A stretch of 64,000 nucleotides of DNA from Mesomycoplasma ovipneumoniae (lineage in GTDB: Bacteria; Bacillota_I; Bacilli_A; Mycoplasmatales; Metamycoplasmataceae). The position numbers and the translations under genes are program-made. The notes beneath the pieces were generated by a model, which saw only the letters and a program-made list of their open reading frames with translations, was not told where the DNA came from and made no database searches. The stretch is taken from positions 248,001-312,000 of the forward strand of contig VZDP01000002.1 in the NCBI GenBank assembly GCA_009756935.1. Direction: 5' to 3'. Shown here one piece after another: positions 22,672 through 33,571 of the stretch (the first letter of the stretch is position 1; every line of letters starts with the position of its first letter).

Positions 22672-22770
22672 ATATTAATTATATCACAACTTTTTTAAAA
22701 AGAAGAAAAAAAAATAAAAAAAATAAAAATGACTTGCAAAGGAACAGTAAATTAGCTTATTTTTACTGTG

Positions 22771-22818
22771 TTTCTTTCTTTCTTTCTTTCTTTTTGATTT
22801 AAATTAAAGAAAGAAAGA
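22771..22818. repeat. Tetranucleotide repeat upstream of hsdM
   Basis: (TTTC)5 at 22771-22790, then T5, and an inverted partner of about three AAAG units at 22806-22818. Together they can fold into a hairpin. The tract lies about 90 bases upstream of the hsdM -10 box. Confidence 0.8.
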
Positions 22819-22881
22819 GAATTTGCAAAAAGACATTTGTACACTTTATGCGGAAAAAGTTATGAAAATTCCTTAATATGT

Positions 22882-22887
22882 TATAAT
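22882..22887 (+). promoter_or_regulatory. -10 box of hsdMSR
   Basis: TATAAT followed by T-rich DNA; Shine-Dalgarno AGGTGG at 22901-22906, six bases before the ATG at 22912. Confidence 0.65.
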
Positions 22888-22911
22888 TTTTTTAATTTAC
22901 AGGTGGTTTTT

Positions 22912-25592
22912 ATGAGCAAAATAACTAAACAGCAACTTGGCGCAAAAATTTGACATGGTGTCAATAGGTTGCGAAAAAATCTTGAAGCCTATGAATATAA
23001 GGACTATATTTTAGGTTTACTTTTATATAAATTTTTATGTCAAAAACAGACTGAATATTTAATTAGTCAGGAATTTGATAAGGATGATCACTATCTTTTG
23101 GATGATCAATTGGATCGCGGTGAAATTGACCTTGGAAATACTGGGGTATTAAGTTGGGAAGCGGTTGATGGAAAGATAGAATCATTGAAAGACAAAAATG
23201 GATTTTTTATCCAGCATCGGAATTTATTTGATTCTTGAGTCAAAAATAAACAAAAATTTGACATTAAAGCTTTTCAAGGTGCATTTAAAGATTTTAGTGA
23301 TGGAGTTAATGAAATAGTTAATAAATCTAAAAAGTCTTCTCATGCCTCATTATTTAAAGGTTTATTTTCTAAATTTGAAACTGATTTGGCAAAACTCGCA
23401 CCAAATGCCAAAGAACAAACTGAAGTCATTTCTCAACTTATTGACACTATCAATGAAATTCCAACTACTAGACAACAATACGATGTTCTAGGTTTTATTT
23501 ATGAGTATTTAATTGCTCAATTTGCCTCAACTGCTGGAAAAAAAGCTGGGGAATTTTATACACCTCATGAGGTAAGCGACTTAATCTCGCGAATAGTTGC
23601 ATTTTATTTGCAAAAGCGAGAAAAAATTAGTATTTATGATCCAACAAGTGGTTCAGGCGGTCTGCTGTTAAACATCGGTCAAGAATTTAAAAAATATAGT
23701 GAAAGTGCAATCACTTATTATGCTCAAGAAATTAAAAATGAAACTTATAATTTAACAAGAATGAACTTAATTATGTCAAACATAAATTCTGATTCAATCC
23801 ATGTTCGTAGAGGGGATACTTTGGAAGATGATTGACCTTTATTTGAAAATGAAGACACTAGCACATATCGCTTGTTAACTGTCGATGCTGTTGTTTCAAA
23901 TCCACCATATTCTCAAAGATGAGAACCAAAAAACGCTGGTCATACAGAAAGATTTGATGAATATGGATTACCACCTGAAAACAAAGCAGACTATGCTTTT
24001 TTATTACATGATTTATATCACATAAAAAAAGACGGAATTGGTGCAGTTATTTTGCCTCACGGAGTTTTATTTCGCGGAGGTAGCGAAGGTCAAATTAGAA
24101 AAAAACTAGTTGAAAAAGGCCAAATTGACGCTATAATTGGACTTCCAGGAAATATGTTTTACGGAACTGGAATTGAAACTGTTATTATCATTTTAAAAAA
24201 ACTGCGTGACGAAAGAGATATTCTTTTTGTTGATGCCTCAAATTTATTTGTTAAAGATGGTAAAAATAACCGCTTCGCTAAATCACATATCAAAAAAATT
24301 GCTGATATTGTTAACAATCGCCTTGAAACTGAAATTTCAAAAATAATTAGTTTTGAAGAAATAGAAAAAAATAATTTTAATTTAAATATTTCACGATATG
24401 TTGAACTAACTACAAAAAAAGAACAAGAACACGACCTATTTTCATTAGTTTTTGGCTCAATTAGCAAAAAAGAACTAAAGCGTTTTGATAGTTTTTTCCT
24501 TAATTTCCCTAAAATCAAGGAAAAAATGTTTAAAGAAAACCAAGAAAACAGCGATTATTACGATTTGCTTTCGCAAGATTATATAAATATTATTTATAAT
24601 GACAGTGATTTTCAAAATTATCTAGAATCATTTGAAACTAAAGTGCGTGACTTTATTAATTTTTTCAAAAGTAAGGTATCTGATATTAATTCAATTAAGA
24701 ACATTAACTTAATTGAATTAGAAAAAGATATAACTGAGTATATTTTTTCATCTTTAAAGTTCCCATTAATTGATACTTATGATGTTTACCAAATTATAAT
24801 TGATAATTTTGAAAATGTCAAGGAAGATTTAGAACTTTTACGGGAAAATTTTCCTAATTCCGGCAGCCTAGATATCAAAGAATTTTTAAATGATCAAATT
24901 GAATCAGTTGATAGCATTAACCAGAAAGAAAAAGATTTTCGTAGAGTTAAGTCGTGAAAATCTAGATTTTTTAGCAATGATTTAATTGAGCAAAAATTTT
25001 TCCCAAATGAATTTGCTCAATTAAATAAGGTTCAAGATCAAATTGACCAATTTGAATCTGAAATAAAAGAACTATGCCAGATAATTAGTGATGAAGATAA
25101 AACTAATGAAATTTATAATGATGAGAAAAACACTTGAATTCAAAGTGGCATTAAAAAATTAGCTAAAACATTTAAAGATTCAAAAGAATCAAGAGAAAAA
25201 GATTCTTTTGAATCTTTAATAATTCAAATTAATGAAAAATATTCAGATATCGAAAAATTAAAAAAAGATTTAGCTAATCTAAAAAATGATTTAGCTAATA
25301 ATTCCTACAATCAATATTTGAATTTGAATGAAAAAGATTTTTATGATTTATTAATTTCAAAATGATGAGAAAAGTTTATTCAAAACTTTAAGGAAAAAAG
25401 TGAAGAATTCGTTGATGAGCAAATCTCAGGAATATCCGAAATATTAAACAAATATAAACACACTTTTGTTGATATTCAAAAAAAAGTTTCTGATTTGGAA
25501 ACAAAAATGTCTACTTTTTTAGATGAACTTGAGGGAAGTCCTGCAGACATGGAAGCCATTAAAAAATTATCTAATATTTTGAAAGCAAATTA

Positions 25593-25593
<1 letters not shown>
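22912..25593 (+). CDS. hsdM: Type I restriction-modification methyltransferase subunit
   Basis: 893 aa with TGA as Trp. N6-adenine DNA methyltransferase that works with HsdS. An N-terminal HsdM_N domain (QLGAKIWHGVNRLRKNLEAYEYKDYILGLLLYKFL) is followed by the SAM site DPTSGSGG (243-250) and the catalytic NPPY (330-333), then PHGVLFRGGSE. The catalytic part ends near residue 490. Beyond it are about 400 residues of charged, coiled-coil-like sequence not present in short HsdM such as the E. coli enzyme (about 530 aa). Stop and hsdS start overlap by one base. Confidence 0.95.
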
Positions 25594-26771
<1,178 letters not shown>

Positions 26772-26777
26772 GTGCAT

Positions 26778-29700
26778 ATGAAAAATTTTAAAAGTGAAAA
26801 AGAATTTGAACAAGCAATAGTTGATAGATTAACAAGCCCAAAAAATGGCTGGCAAGGTTTTAGAGATGAATCTGGGCATAAAAATGGATATAGTGTCATT
26901 TTGGAAAATGTCACAGAAGAAATTTTAGTAAAAAATTGGAAAGACATTTTGTTTCATAACAACAAAGACGTACTTAATAATGTTAGTCTTAGTAATGAAG
27001 AAATGGAACAAGTTATTGAAAAAATTGATAATTGCCCGAACTTTGTTGAAACAAATATACTACTAACTAATGAGTATATTTCCATTAAAAGATCAAATCC
27101 ATCGCTAGACCCGGAAAAAATTGGCCAAGAAGTACAACTAAAAATATTTTCAAAAAAAGATATCGGCATAGGAAATAACATTTACCAAATTGCGCGTCAA
27201 GTAACATTTAAGACAACAAAGAATGATGAAAAGCGTGCTGATTTAATGCTTTTATTTAACGGGATGCCTTTAATTCATATCGAATTAAAAAACCAATCTG
27301 AGAAAATTCAAAGTGCTATAACCCAAATTAAAAATTATGCCAAGAGTGGATTTTATAAAAGAATCTTTAAATTAGTGCAAATTGTTGTGGCAATGAAACC
27401 TAGTGAAATGTTGTATTTGCCAAACACAAATAATATTGAAAATATTAATGAAAAAAATTTTTTAAAATGAACTGACAAAAATAATCGTCCTATAAATGAT
27501 TATTTAGAATTAATGGACAAATTTTTCAGTATTCCAATGGCTCATAAAATGATTGGCGACTATATAATCGCGGACAACAAGGAAAAAAATCTTAAGGTTT
27601 TAAGAAGTTATCAAGTTCATGCGGTTGAAGAAATAATTGGTAGACGATTGAAAAGGGATCTAAATTTTTCTAATAATTTGCATGAGTGCCAAAAAGGTGG
27701 GTATGTTTGGCACTCAACAGGATCAGGAAAAACGCTGACTAGTTTTAAATTGGCTACTCTCATTTTGGAAAAAGAGCTTAGTGATATTGTAATTTTTGTT
27801 GCTGATCGAATTGAACTTGTCACTCAGACATTAAAATCGTTTAATAACTTTAATTCTTCAGGAAAAATCGATGTTATTGAAGCAGAATCAACAGAAAATT
27901 TAATTGATCATCTTTCTACTGATTCTATAAGACAAAAATTAATTATAACTTCAATTCATAAACAATCACGGGTAACAAATGAAAATTTTAGTAAAAAGTT
28001 AAACAAAATTACAAAAAAGAAAAAAATATTCATTTTTGACGAAGCACATCGAACAACATTTGGCGATATGTTTACTAGTATTCTCAAAAACATGACAAAT
28101 TCAGTTATTTTTGGTTTCACAGGTACACCAATAATTGATATAAACGCTAAAAATAGGGTAAGTTCTGATGATCTCGGGGTAACTACCGAAGATAATTTTG
28201 GCCCAAGATTGCACAAATACACAATGGAAAATGCTATGGAAGATAAAAAAGTACTAGCATTTAGTTCAGAATACAGTTTTATGGAGCACTTGACTTCTAC
28301 AACACTAGATTTAGTTCAAGAAAACCTTAAAAATAAAATCGGAATTACTGAGTACCTTTCTAAATTTGGTAAAAATGATAAACAAATTATTGATCTCGAA
28401 GAGGAAATTTTCAAGAAATACGGTACAACTCATGAAAAACAATATAAAGAAGAGGTTGTTAAAAATATTTTAGAATTATGACCTAATCGAAGTAATAAAT
28501 ATTTTTATTCGGCAATGCTAACTGTTGAATCAATCGATAGTGCTATTAAATATTTTGAAATTTTTAACAAACAAATTGAAGGACAAAATCTAAATTTAAA
28601 AGTTACAGTGCTTTTTGATCCTTCAATTGATTCATCTGTTGATTCATCAAATAAATCGCGAGGATTGGACAAAAAAGAGGATATTGAAAAAATTTTGCAA
28701 CAATACAACAAAGATTTTCTTCAGTCTTTTGATTATAATACCCATAAAAAGTTTAAAAAAGATATTCAAGACAGATTAAAGAGGGATAATTTAACTAAGT
28801 TAGAAAACGGAAGTTTTGAAGGTCAATTAGATTTGTTAATTGTTGTTGACCAACTTTTAACAGGTTATGACTCAAAATACATAAACACGGTTTATTTTGA
28901 TCGACTTCTTAAATATGAACATTTAATTCAGGCAATTTCAAGAACAAACCGCATTGAAAACAACGAAAATAAACCTTTTGGAAATATTGTTTTTTATCAC
29001 CGTCCAATTTTTTTATATGAAAAGCTTACTGAAGCTTTAAAAGCTTATGCTTATGCTGATCCAAAAATGGCAGATCCAAAGAAAATTGAAGTATTTTATG
29101 AGGAAATTAACAAAAATTTTAGAAGTTTAGAGGAACTTTTTAGCAAATGAAAGTATCCGAATTTTGAGAATGTACCTGAATCTATCGACCCAAATGAAGC
29201 TAAAAAGTTTGTAGAATGTTTTATAAAAATCAAAAAAAATTTAATTTGTGCCGAAATTCTCGGATTTAACTGGAAAAAAAATAAAGATAACGAGAAAATC
29301 TTATTAAATAAAGATCAGTGAAAGAAGATAAACGTGAGAATTGAAGATGTTCGAGTTGAATATAACAACACTAATCCAAGCAAAGAATATGATGAGGTTT
29401 TTAATGAATTGGACAATCTTCAACCAAGTGTTTTAAGAGAAAAAATCGATTCTTCATATATTCAAAGTTTGTTTTATGAATCCAATAAAAAACTAACTTT
29501 AGAGGAATTTTTAGCACAAGTTCAAAGCGAAATTACAAAATTTCTTAAAGTTGACCAGCCATTTGCTAGAGATTGTTTTATTGAAATGTATAAGGGTAAT
29601 CGAGGAATTGATATTAATATTTGCGTTGATGAAAAACGGAGTGAAAATTCTGATAATGAAATAAATAAATTCGCTGAACAAATGAATATTGATAGTAAAA

Positions 29701-29918
29701 AACTTAAGAATTATATTAATGATAATAACACTGTTGATCACAACGACCGAATCGAGAGGTTAGTTGAAGGCAGGCTAAATGAAGAAGTAAAAGAAAATAT
29801 TATCAAAATAAAAAATTTAGCTAATACTGATGATAACAAGAAAAAAATCAAAAAATACATCCATTATGACGTAGTTTCGGAATTTATCAAAGCCCAAAAA
29901 GATAAAGTTAAACAATAA
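26778..29918 (+). CDS. hsdR: Type I restriction endonuclease subunit
   Basis: 1046 aa from the ATG at 26778; a GTG six bases upstream directly follows the hsdS stop and is an alternative start. TGA read as Trp throughout. PD-ExK nuclease core: Asp155 and ELK (169-171) in DLMLLFNGMPLIHIELK. SF2 motor: Walker A STGSGKT (313-319), FVADRIELV, DEAH (421-424), FGFTGTP, later DQLLTGYDS and QAISRTNR. A C-terminal helical region binds the methylase core in related enzymes. With hsdM and hsdS it forms a full restriction system against incoming DNA; nothing visible inactivates it. Confidence 0.96.
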
Positions 29919-29978
29919 AAAACGCTTAAATTTATTATTCTTCTTATCCTAACAAAACTATTTTGTGATATAAAAGTT

Positions 29979-29996
29979 AATAATGCGGTCATTATT
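29979..29996 (+). terminator. Weak terminator-like hairpin after hsdR
   Basis: Stem AATAATG / CATTATT with loop CGGT, followed by TTCT. Short and AT-rich, so only a candidate. Confidence 0.4.
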
Positions 29997-30064
29997 TTCT
30001 GGGATTACTAATGTAACTAGAACTTATTGTTTGTCAAAGTTCTCAATAAATTAGCATAACCAGT

Positions 30065-30180
30065 AAAAAAATTGAGTAAAAGTACTAAATCCGATTTTTT
30101 TCTTATCAAATTCGAGTGAAAAACTATTTAAAATTAGTCGATCATCTTGGTTGATTTTAATTTTAATATCATCAAAAATC
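30065..30180 (-). pseudogene. Remnant of the signal-anchor partner gene family
   Basis: On the minus strand the short stretch DDIKIKINQDDRLILNSFSLEF aligns with DDIEIQINQEGEVILNSSSLEL in the intact gene at 44811-46355. No start and no downstream homology remain; the upstream part is replaced by repeat copy 2. It marks a fourth location where this gene family was once present, 8 kb from the main cluster. Confidence 0.65.
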
Positions 30181-30527
30181 ATAAAAAAAATACAACTACT
30201 ATTTAAACTCAATGCAAATAGAAAACTCATTTTATTTAAATTGAGCCTAAAAAAATATATGAAGTTTTGAAAGAACAATAACTAAAAGCCCTAAATTTAT
30301 ATAGATTTCTAAACGGTTAAATTTAAGGCATACCATCATATTTAAAAATATAATGGAAAATTCGCAATATCTTATTTTATCGCACCAAAAAACATATCTT
30401 ATCCTCCTTAATTCAATATCAAATTTATTAATTATTCTTAAGTGAGATTTATTATAACATAATTTTATTTTAAACCAAGCATTTTTTTTTTTTTTTTGCA
30501 AAATGCTTAATTTTAAAATAATAAAAA
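30170..30527 (+). repeat. Intergenic structured repeat, copy 2 (truncated at both ends)
   Basis: Matches copies 1, 3 and 4 from TACAACTACTATTTAAACTC through hairpins 1-3 to a T16 tract (30482-30497). It lacks the AAAACACTGGC entry and the terminator-like end. Hairpin 1 is partly decayed (six outer pairs left). Fills the gap between hsdR and the P102-like gene. Confidence 0.8.
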
Positions 30528-30529
30528 TC

Positions 30530-30552
30530 CCCTTCGGTTGAAACTCAAAGGG
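30530..30552 (-). terminator. Terminator of the adhesin operon
   Basis: On the minus strand the stem CCCTTTG / CGAAGGG (one G-T pair) is followed by GATTTTTATT. It lies about 55 bases after the P102-like stop codon. Confidence 0.7.
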
Positions 30553-30608
30553 TAATTTATTTGTTTAATTAAATTCAATTAAGCTTTTTTCAAAATTATT
30601 TAAATTTA

Positions 30609-33557
30609 CTAGTCTAAATAAGCATCTACAAAAGATTCTAATGTTTTGTCACGAGCGATTTTAACAGCATTTTCATCATCGCCAAAATCAGAATTTCTTA
30701 CAACCGAAAAAGCCTTAATCAAAACTTTTGCTTTTGAATCTGGGAAAACTGGTTTTGGAAGTTGTGAATCACTGGGTTTTTGTTCTGCACTCACATCAGG
30801 ATTAGGGCCGATTTGGAAATAATCAAGATTATAGGTATTAAATTTATTTTGTGAAGATTTTCCTTGTTCATCTTTGTTAAAAATAGTTTTTGAATAAACT
30901 TTATCAAATTTAGGTCTTTGACTTGAAGATGAATATCCATTTACCTCTAAGGTTCCAGATCCATCAGCTTCTTTGTTCATCGAAATCTCAACAACAATTG
31001 TTGATCCGTCTTGAATAAACTGGGTGTCTGATTCAAAGTTATTTTTTTGGTTAAATTTACGGTAAAGTAGTGATCGATTTTGCAAAGTAATTGTTGTCTC
31101 ATCGCTGCTTTGTCTTGTTAGTTCGGCAAACTGATCGGGCTTAATTTCTTTTAGAACTTCAGGTGGTAAAATCAGGGCTTGTTGGGATCTGACGGGTTTG
31201 GCTTCTTCACCGCCGCCACTTGCAAAACTAAATTTAAAGTCATAATCAATTCCTAAAATATATGCAAATTGTGGATTTGCATTTTTGATTTCTTGGGCTT
31301 CAGAAACGGTTGGTGTGGTTGTTCCGCTGTCAGTTCCAGTATCGGTTTGTCTTAAAAAAGATCCTCTTGACCGAGTGTTTTTTACTCTTTGGACAAAAAT
31401 TCCTTTACCTTCTTTTGAAGAAACTAGGTAATGCTTGTTAAAATCGTTAATTCCGCTAATTTTAAAAGCCAAAAAGAATGAACCCTTGTCAATATTAGTT
31501 GGATTTTGTGTGGTGGTTTGTGAACCTTGAGTACCTTGAGATCCCGCTGATCCTTGAACTCCTGAAGCCCCCGAATCAGGTGTCGCACTAGTTTGACTTG
31601 GTTGGAATTTTATTGTTTTAGTAATTGAATATCCATCGTTTTCTTTAGTTATTTTCCCTTTAAATTTCAGTTCGGGACGACCAAAATCACTAAGAATTGA
31701 CTCGCCATCTTCTTGGACAACAACATCATTTTTACCGTCAATAAAAACTAAAGGATTAAATTCGCGAGTAATATCATAAGCAGTTTTTTCACTAAAAATA
31801 TTGGAAATAACTATTTTTGAATCAGCTAGGTTTTGGCCGGTTTGTTTATCAATAAGACTAAAATTTAACTCTAATGCTTTTGATAAGGGGGTTGAATTTA
31901 ATTCTAATTCAACATTTTGGGCATTGTTTTTTGCTAAAAGCAGTGTTTTTAGGATTGAAACTCCTAGTCCAAAAGTTTTTTGGCTGCCTTGATTTTCAGT
32001 TTGTTGACTGTTTTCAGAATCAGGATTTTGGGGCTTAATTTCGGCATCTTTTTTGATTTGCTCTTGTAAATCTTTGGTAAATTGCTCGATTTCTTCGGGA
32101 GTTCCAGTTTTTCCGTTTTCTAAAAAGTAAGTATTAGCAGCAACTTTTTCAATAATTTTGTCATCTTCAGTTTCAGAATTATTTTTAATTATATCAAAAA
32201 TTTGGCTAACATATAAATTAATTTGGGTCACTGTTATTGTTGGGCTATTTTCAGCTTTTTGAAATGAAAAATTAGTTGATGTTGCAAGACTTCCTTGGGC
32301 TTTTGCAATTTTTCGCTCAAGAGGTCTTAAGTCAGGTTGGAAGTCTATTTCTAAGTCAAAATTTGGCACTTTTATTGCTAAATTTTGATTTTTTGTTGGA
32401 CTAACCTTAACTAAAAAGCGAACTTGTTGGCTCTTTAAAAGTTCATCTTTTTCGGAATCGTCAACTTTTTTCAAAGAAGGTTGGATTTCTATATCCCAAA
32501 TGTCATTATCAGCTGCACGGAATTTAAAAGATTTTAGGAAATTAGATTCAAAAAATGAACTAAAATTAAAGTCGCTATTTGCTTTTTGGTATAAAACTTC
32601 TGCTAAGGATTGATCTTTATTAATTAAATCAGCTTGAACTTGCGGTTTTAGTTTGAAAATTTCTTGACCACTTTGGGCGATAAAAACTGATAATTCTTCA
32701 AAAATTTGGGACAAATTGGACAGTCCTTGAATTGGAAGTTCAAAATTTGTTTTTGTTTTAGTGTCTAAATTTTGAATTTCTAAATTTAGACTTAAAGTTG
32801 CCTTTGAATCATCAAGTGCTGAAAAACTAAGATTTTTGTCTTTTAAAACAGGAGTGATAATTTGCTTTGAATTTAAAAAAGTAGGCAAATTTTGTCCGTT
32901 AATTAGGTTTAGTCCGATATTGTTTTCAATAAAAGCACGTTCAAGTGCCCGAGCTGGACTTAAATTTTTCAAGAATTTTGAATAGGAGTCTTGAATTTTT
33001 GCTTTTAGTTCACTTGGGCTCACTAATTTTCTGGATTTTAATATTAGTGAAGATTTTTTTGTGTCAATATCAAAATTTTCGAGCTGATTTGAGTCGGATT
33101 TTGTGCTAAATCCGGTCAAATTAATTTTTTTAGTGACAGTTGCATTAGTTTTAGGATCGCTGACAAAAACTAAAACATCATTAATTGCGTTATTTTCAAC
33201 TTTTACGTCTTTTAGGTCAAAACTAATTTCAAAACCGTTATTTTTTAGCTCATCAAAGTTAAAAACTGTTGCTAAATCCAAACTATATAAAGGATTTGTC
33301 GCTAATTCAAGCGCTGATTTTGCTGATAAATCACTAAAATTAGTTTGAATTTTGACCTTATCTAGCAGTCCAAAAACTTGTTGTTTATCAATTGAACTAG
33401 CAGAATCAAGTTTGAAATCTTTAGGTTTTTCAGCAACTTTTTCAAAATATGATTTATTATAACTATTAAATCCAAGGGCAATACCGACAACTGTTGAAGC
33501 AAAAATTGTCGTTCCTAAGCCAATTGTTATTATTTTAATATGCTTTTTTGCAATCAT
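30609..33557 (-). CDS. P102-like surface protein of the P97/P102 family
   Basis: 982 aa. An N-terminal membrane anchor (about residues 8-30) is followed by GFNSYNKSYFEK, a hallmark of P102 paralogues in M. hyopneumoniae. The remainder is a large extracellular protein with beta-rich repeats, a Ser/Thr/Gln-rich linker near residues 655-690 (GASGVQGSAGSQGTQGSQ) and another near 745-765. In relatives these proteins are cut by surface proteases and bind host glycosaminoglycans, plasminogen and fibronectin. It starts 14 bases after the P97-like stop with AAGGAA as Shine-Dalgarno, so the two are cotranscribed. The C-terminus is Asp/Glu rich. Confidence 0.85.
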   Translation of the reverse strand: MIAKKHIKIITIGLGTTIFASTVVGIALGFNSYNKSYFEKVAEKPKDFKLDSASSIDKQQVFGLLDKVKIQTNFSDLSAKSALELATNPLYSLDLATVFNFDELKNNGFEISFDLKDVKVENNAINDVLVFVSDPKTNATVTKKINLTGFSTKSDSNQLENFDIDTKKSSLILKSRKLVSPSELKAKIQDSYSKFLKNLSPARALERAFIENNIGLNLINGQNLPTFLNSKQIITPVLKDKNLSFSALDDSKATLSLNLEIQNLDTKTKTNFELPIQGLSNLSQIFEELSVFIAQSGQEIFKLKPQVQADLINKDQSLAEVLYQKANSDFNFSSFFESNFLKSFKFRAADNDIWDIEIQPSLKKVDDSEKDELLKSQQVRFLVKVSPTKNQNLAIKVPNFDLEIDFQPDLRPLERKIAKAQGSLATSTNFSFQKAENSPTITVTQINLYVSQIFDIIKNNSETEDDKIIEKVAANTYFLENGKTGTPEEIEQFTKDLQEQIKKDAEIKPQNPDSENSQQTENQGSQKTFGLGVSILKTLLLAKNNAQNVELELNSTPLSKALELNFSLIDKQTGQNLADSKIVISNIFSEKTAYDITREFNPLVFIDGKNDVVVQEDGESILSDFGRPELKFKGKITKENDGYSITKTIKFQPSQTSATPDSGASGVQGSAGSQGTQGSQTTTQNPTNIDKGSFFLAFKISGINDFNKHYLVSSKEGKGIFVQRVKNTRSRGSFLRQTDTGTDSGTTTPTVSEAQEIKNANPQFAYILGIDYDFKFSFASGGGEEAKPVRSQQALILPPEVLKEIKPDQFAELTRQSSDETTITLQNRSLLYRKFNQKNNFESDTQFIQDGSTIVVEISMNKEADGSGTLEVNGYSSSSQRPKFDKVYSKTIFNKDEQGKSSQNKFNTYNLDYFQIGPNPDVSAEQKPSDSQLPKPVFPDSKAKVLIKAFSVVRNSDFGDDENAVKIARDKTLESFVDAYLD

Positions 33558-33571
33558 TTTAATTCCTTATT

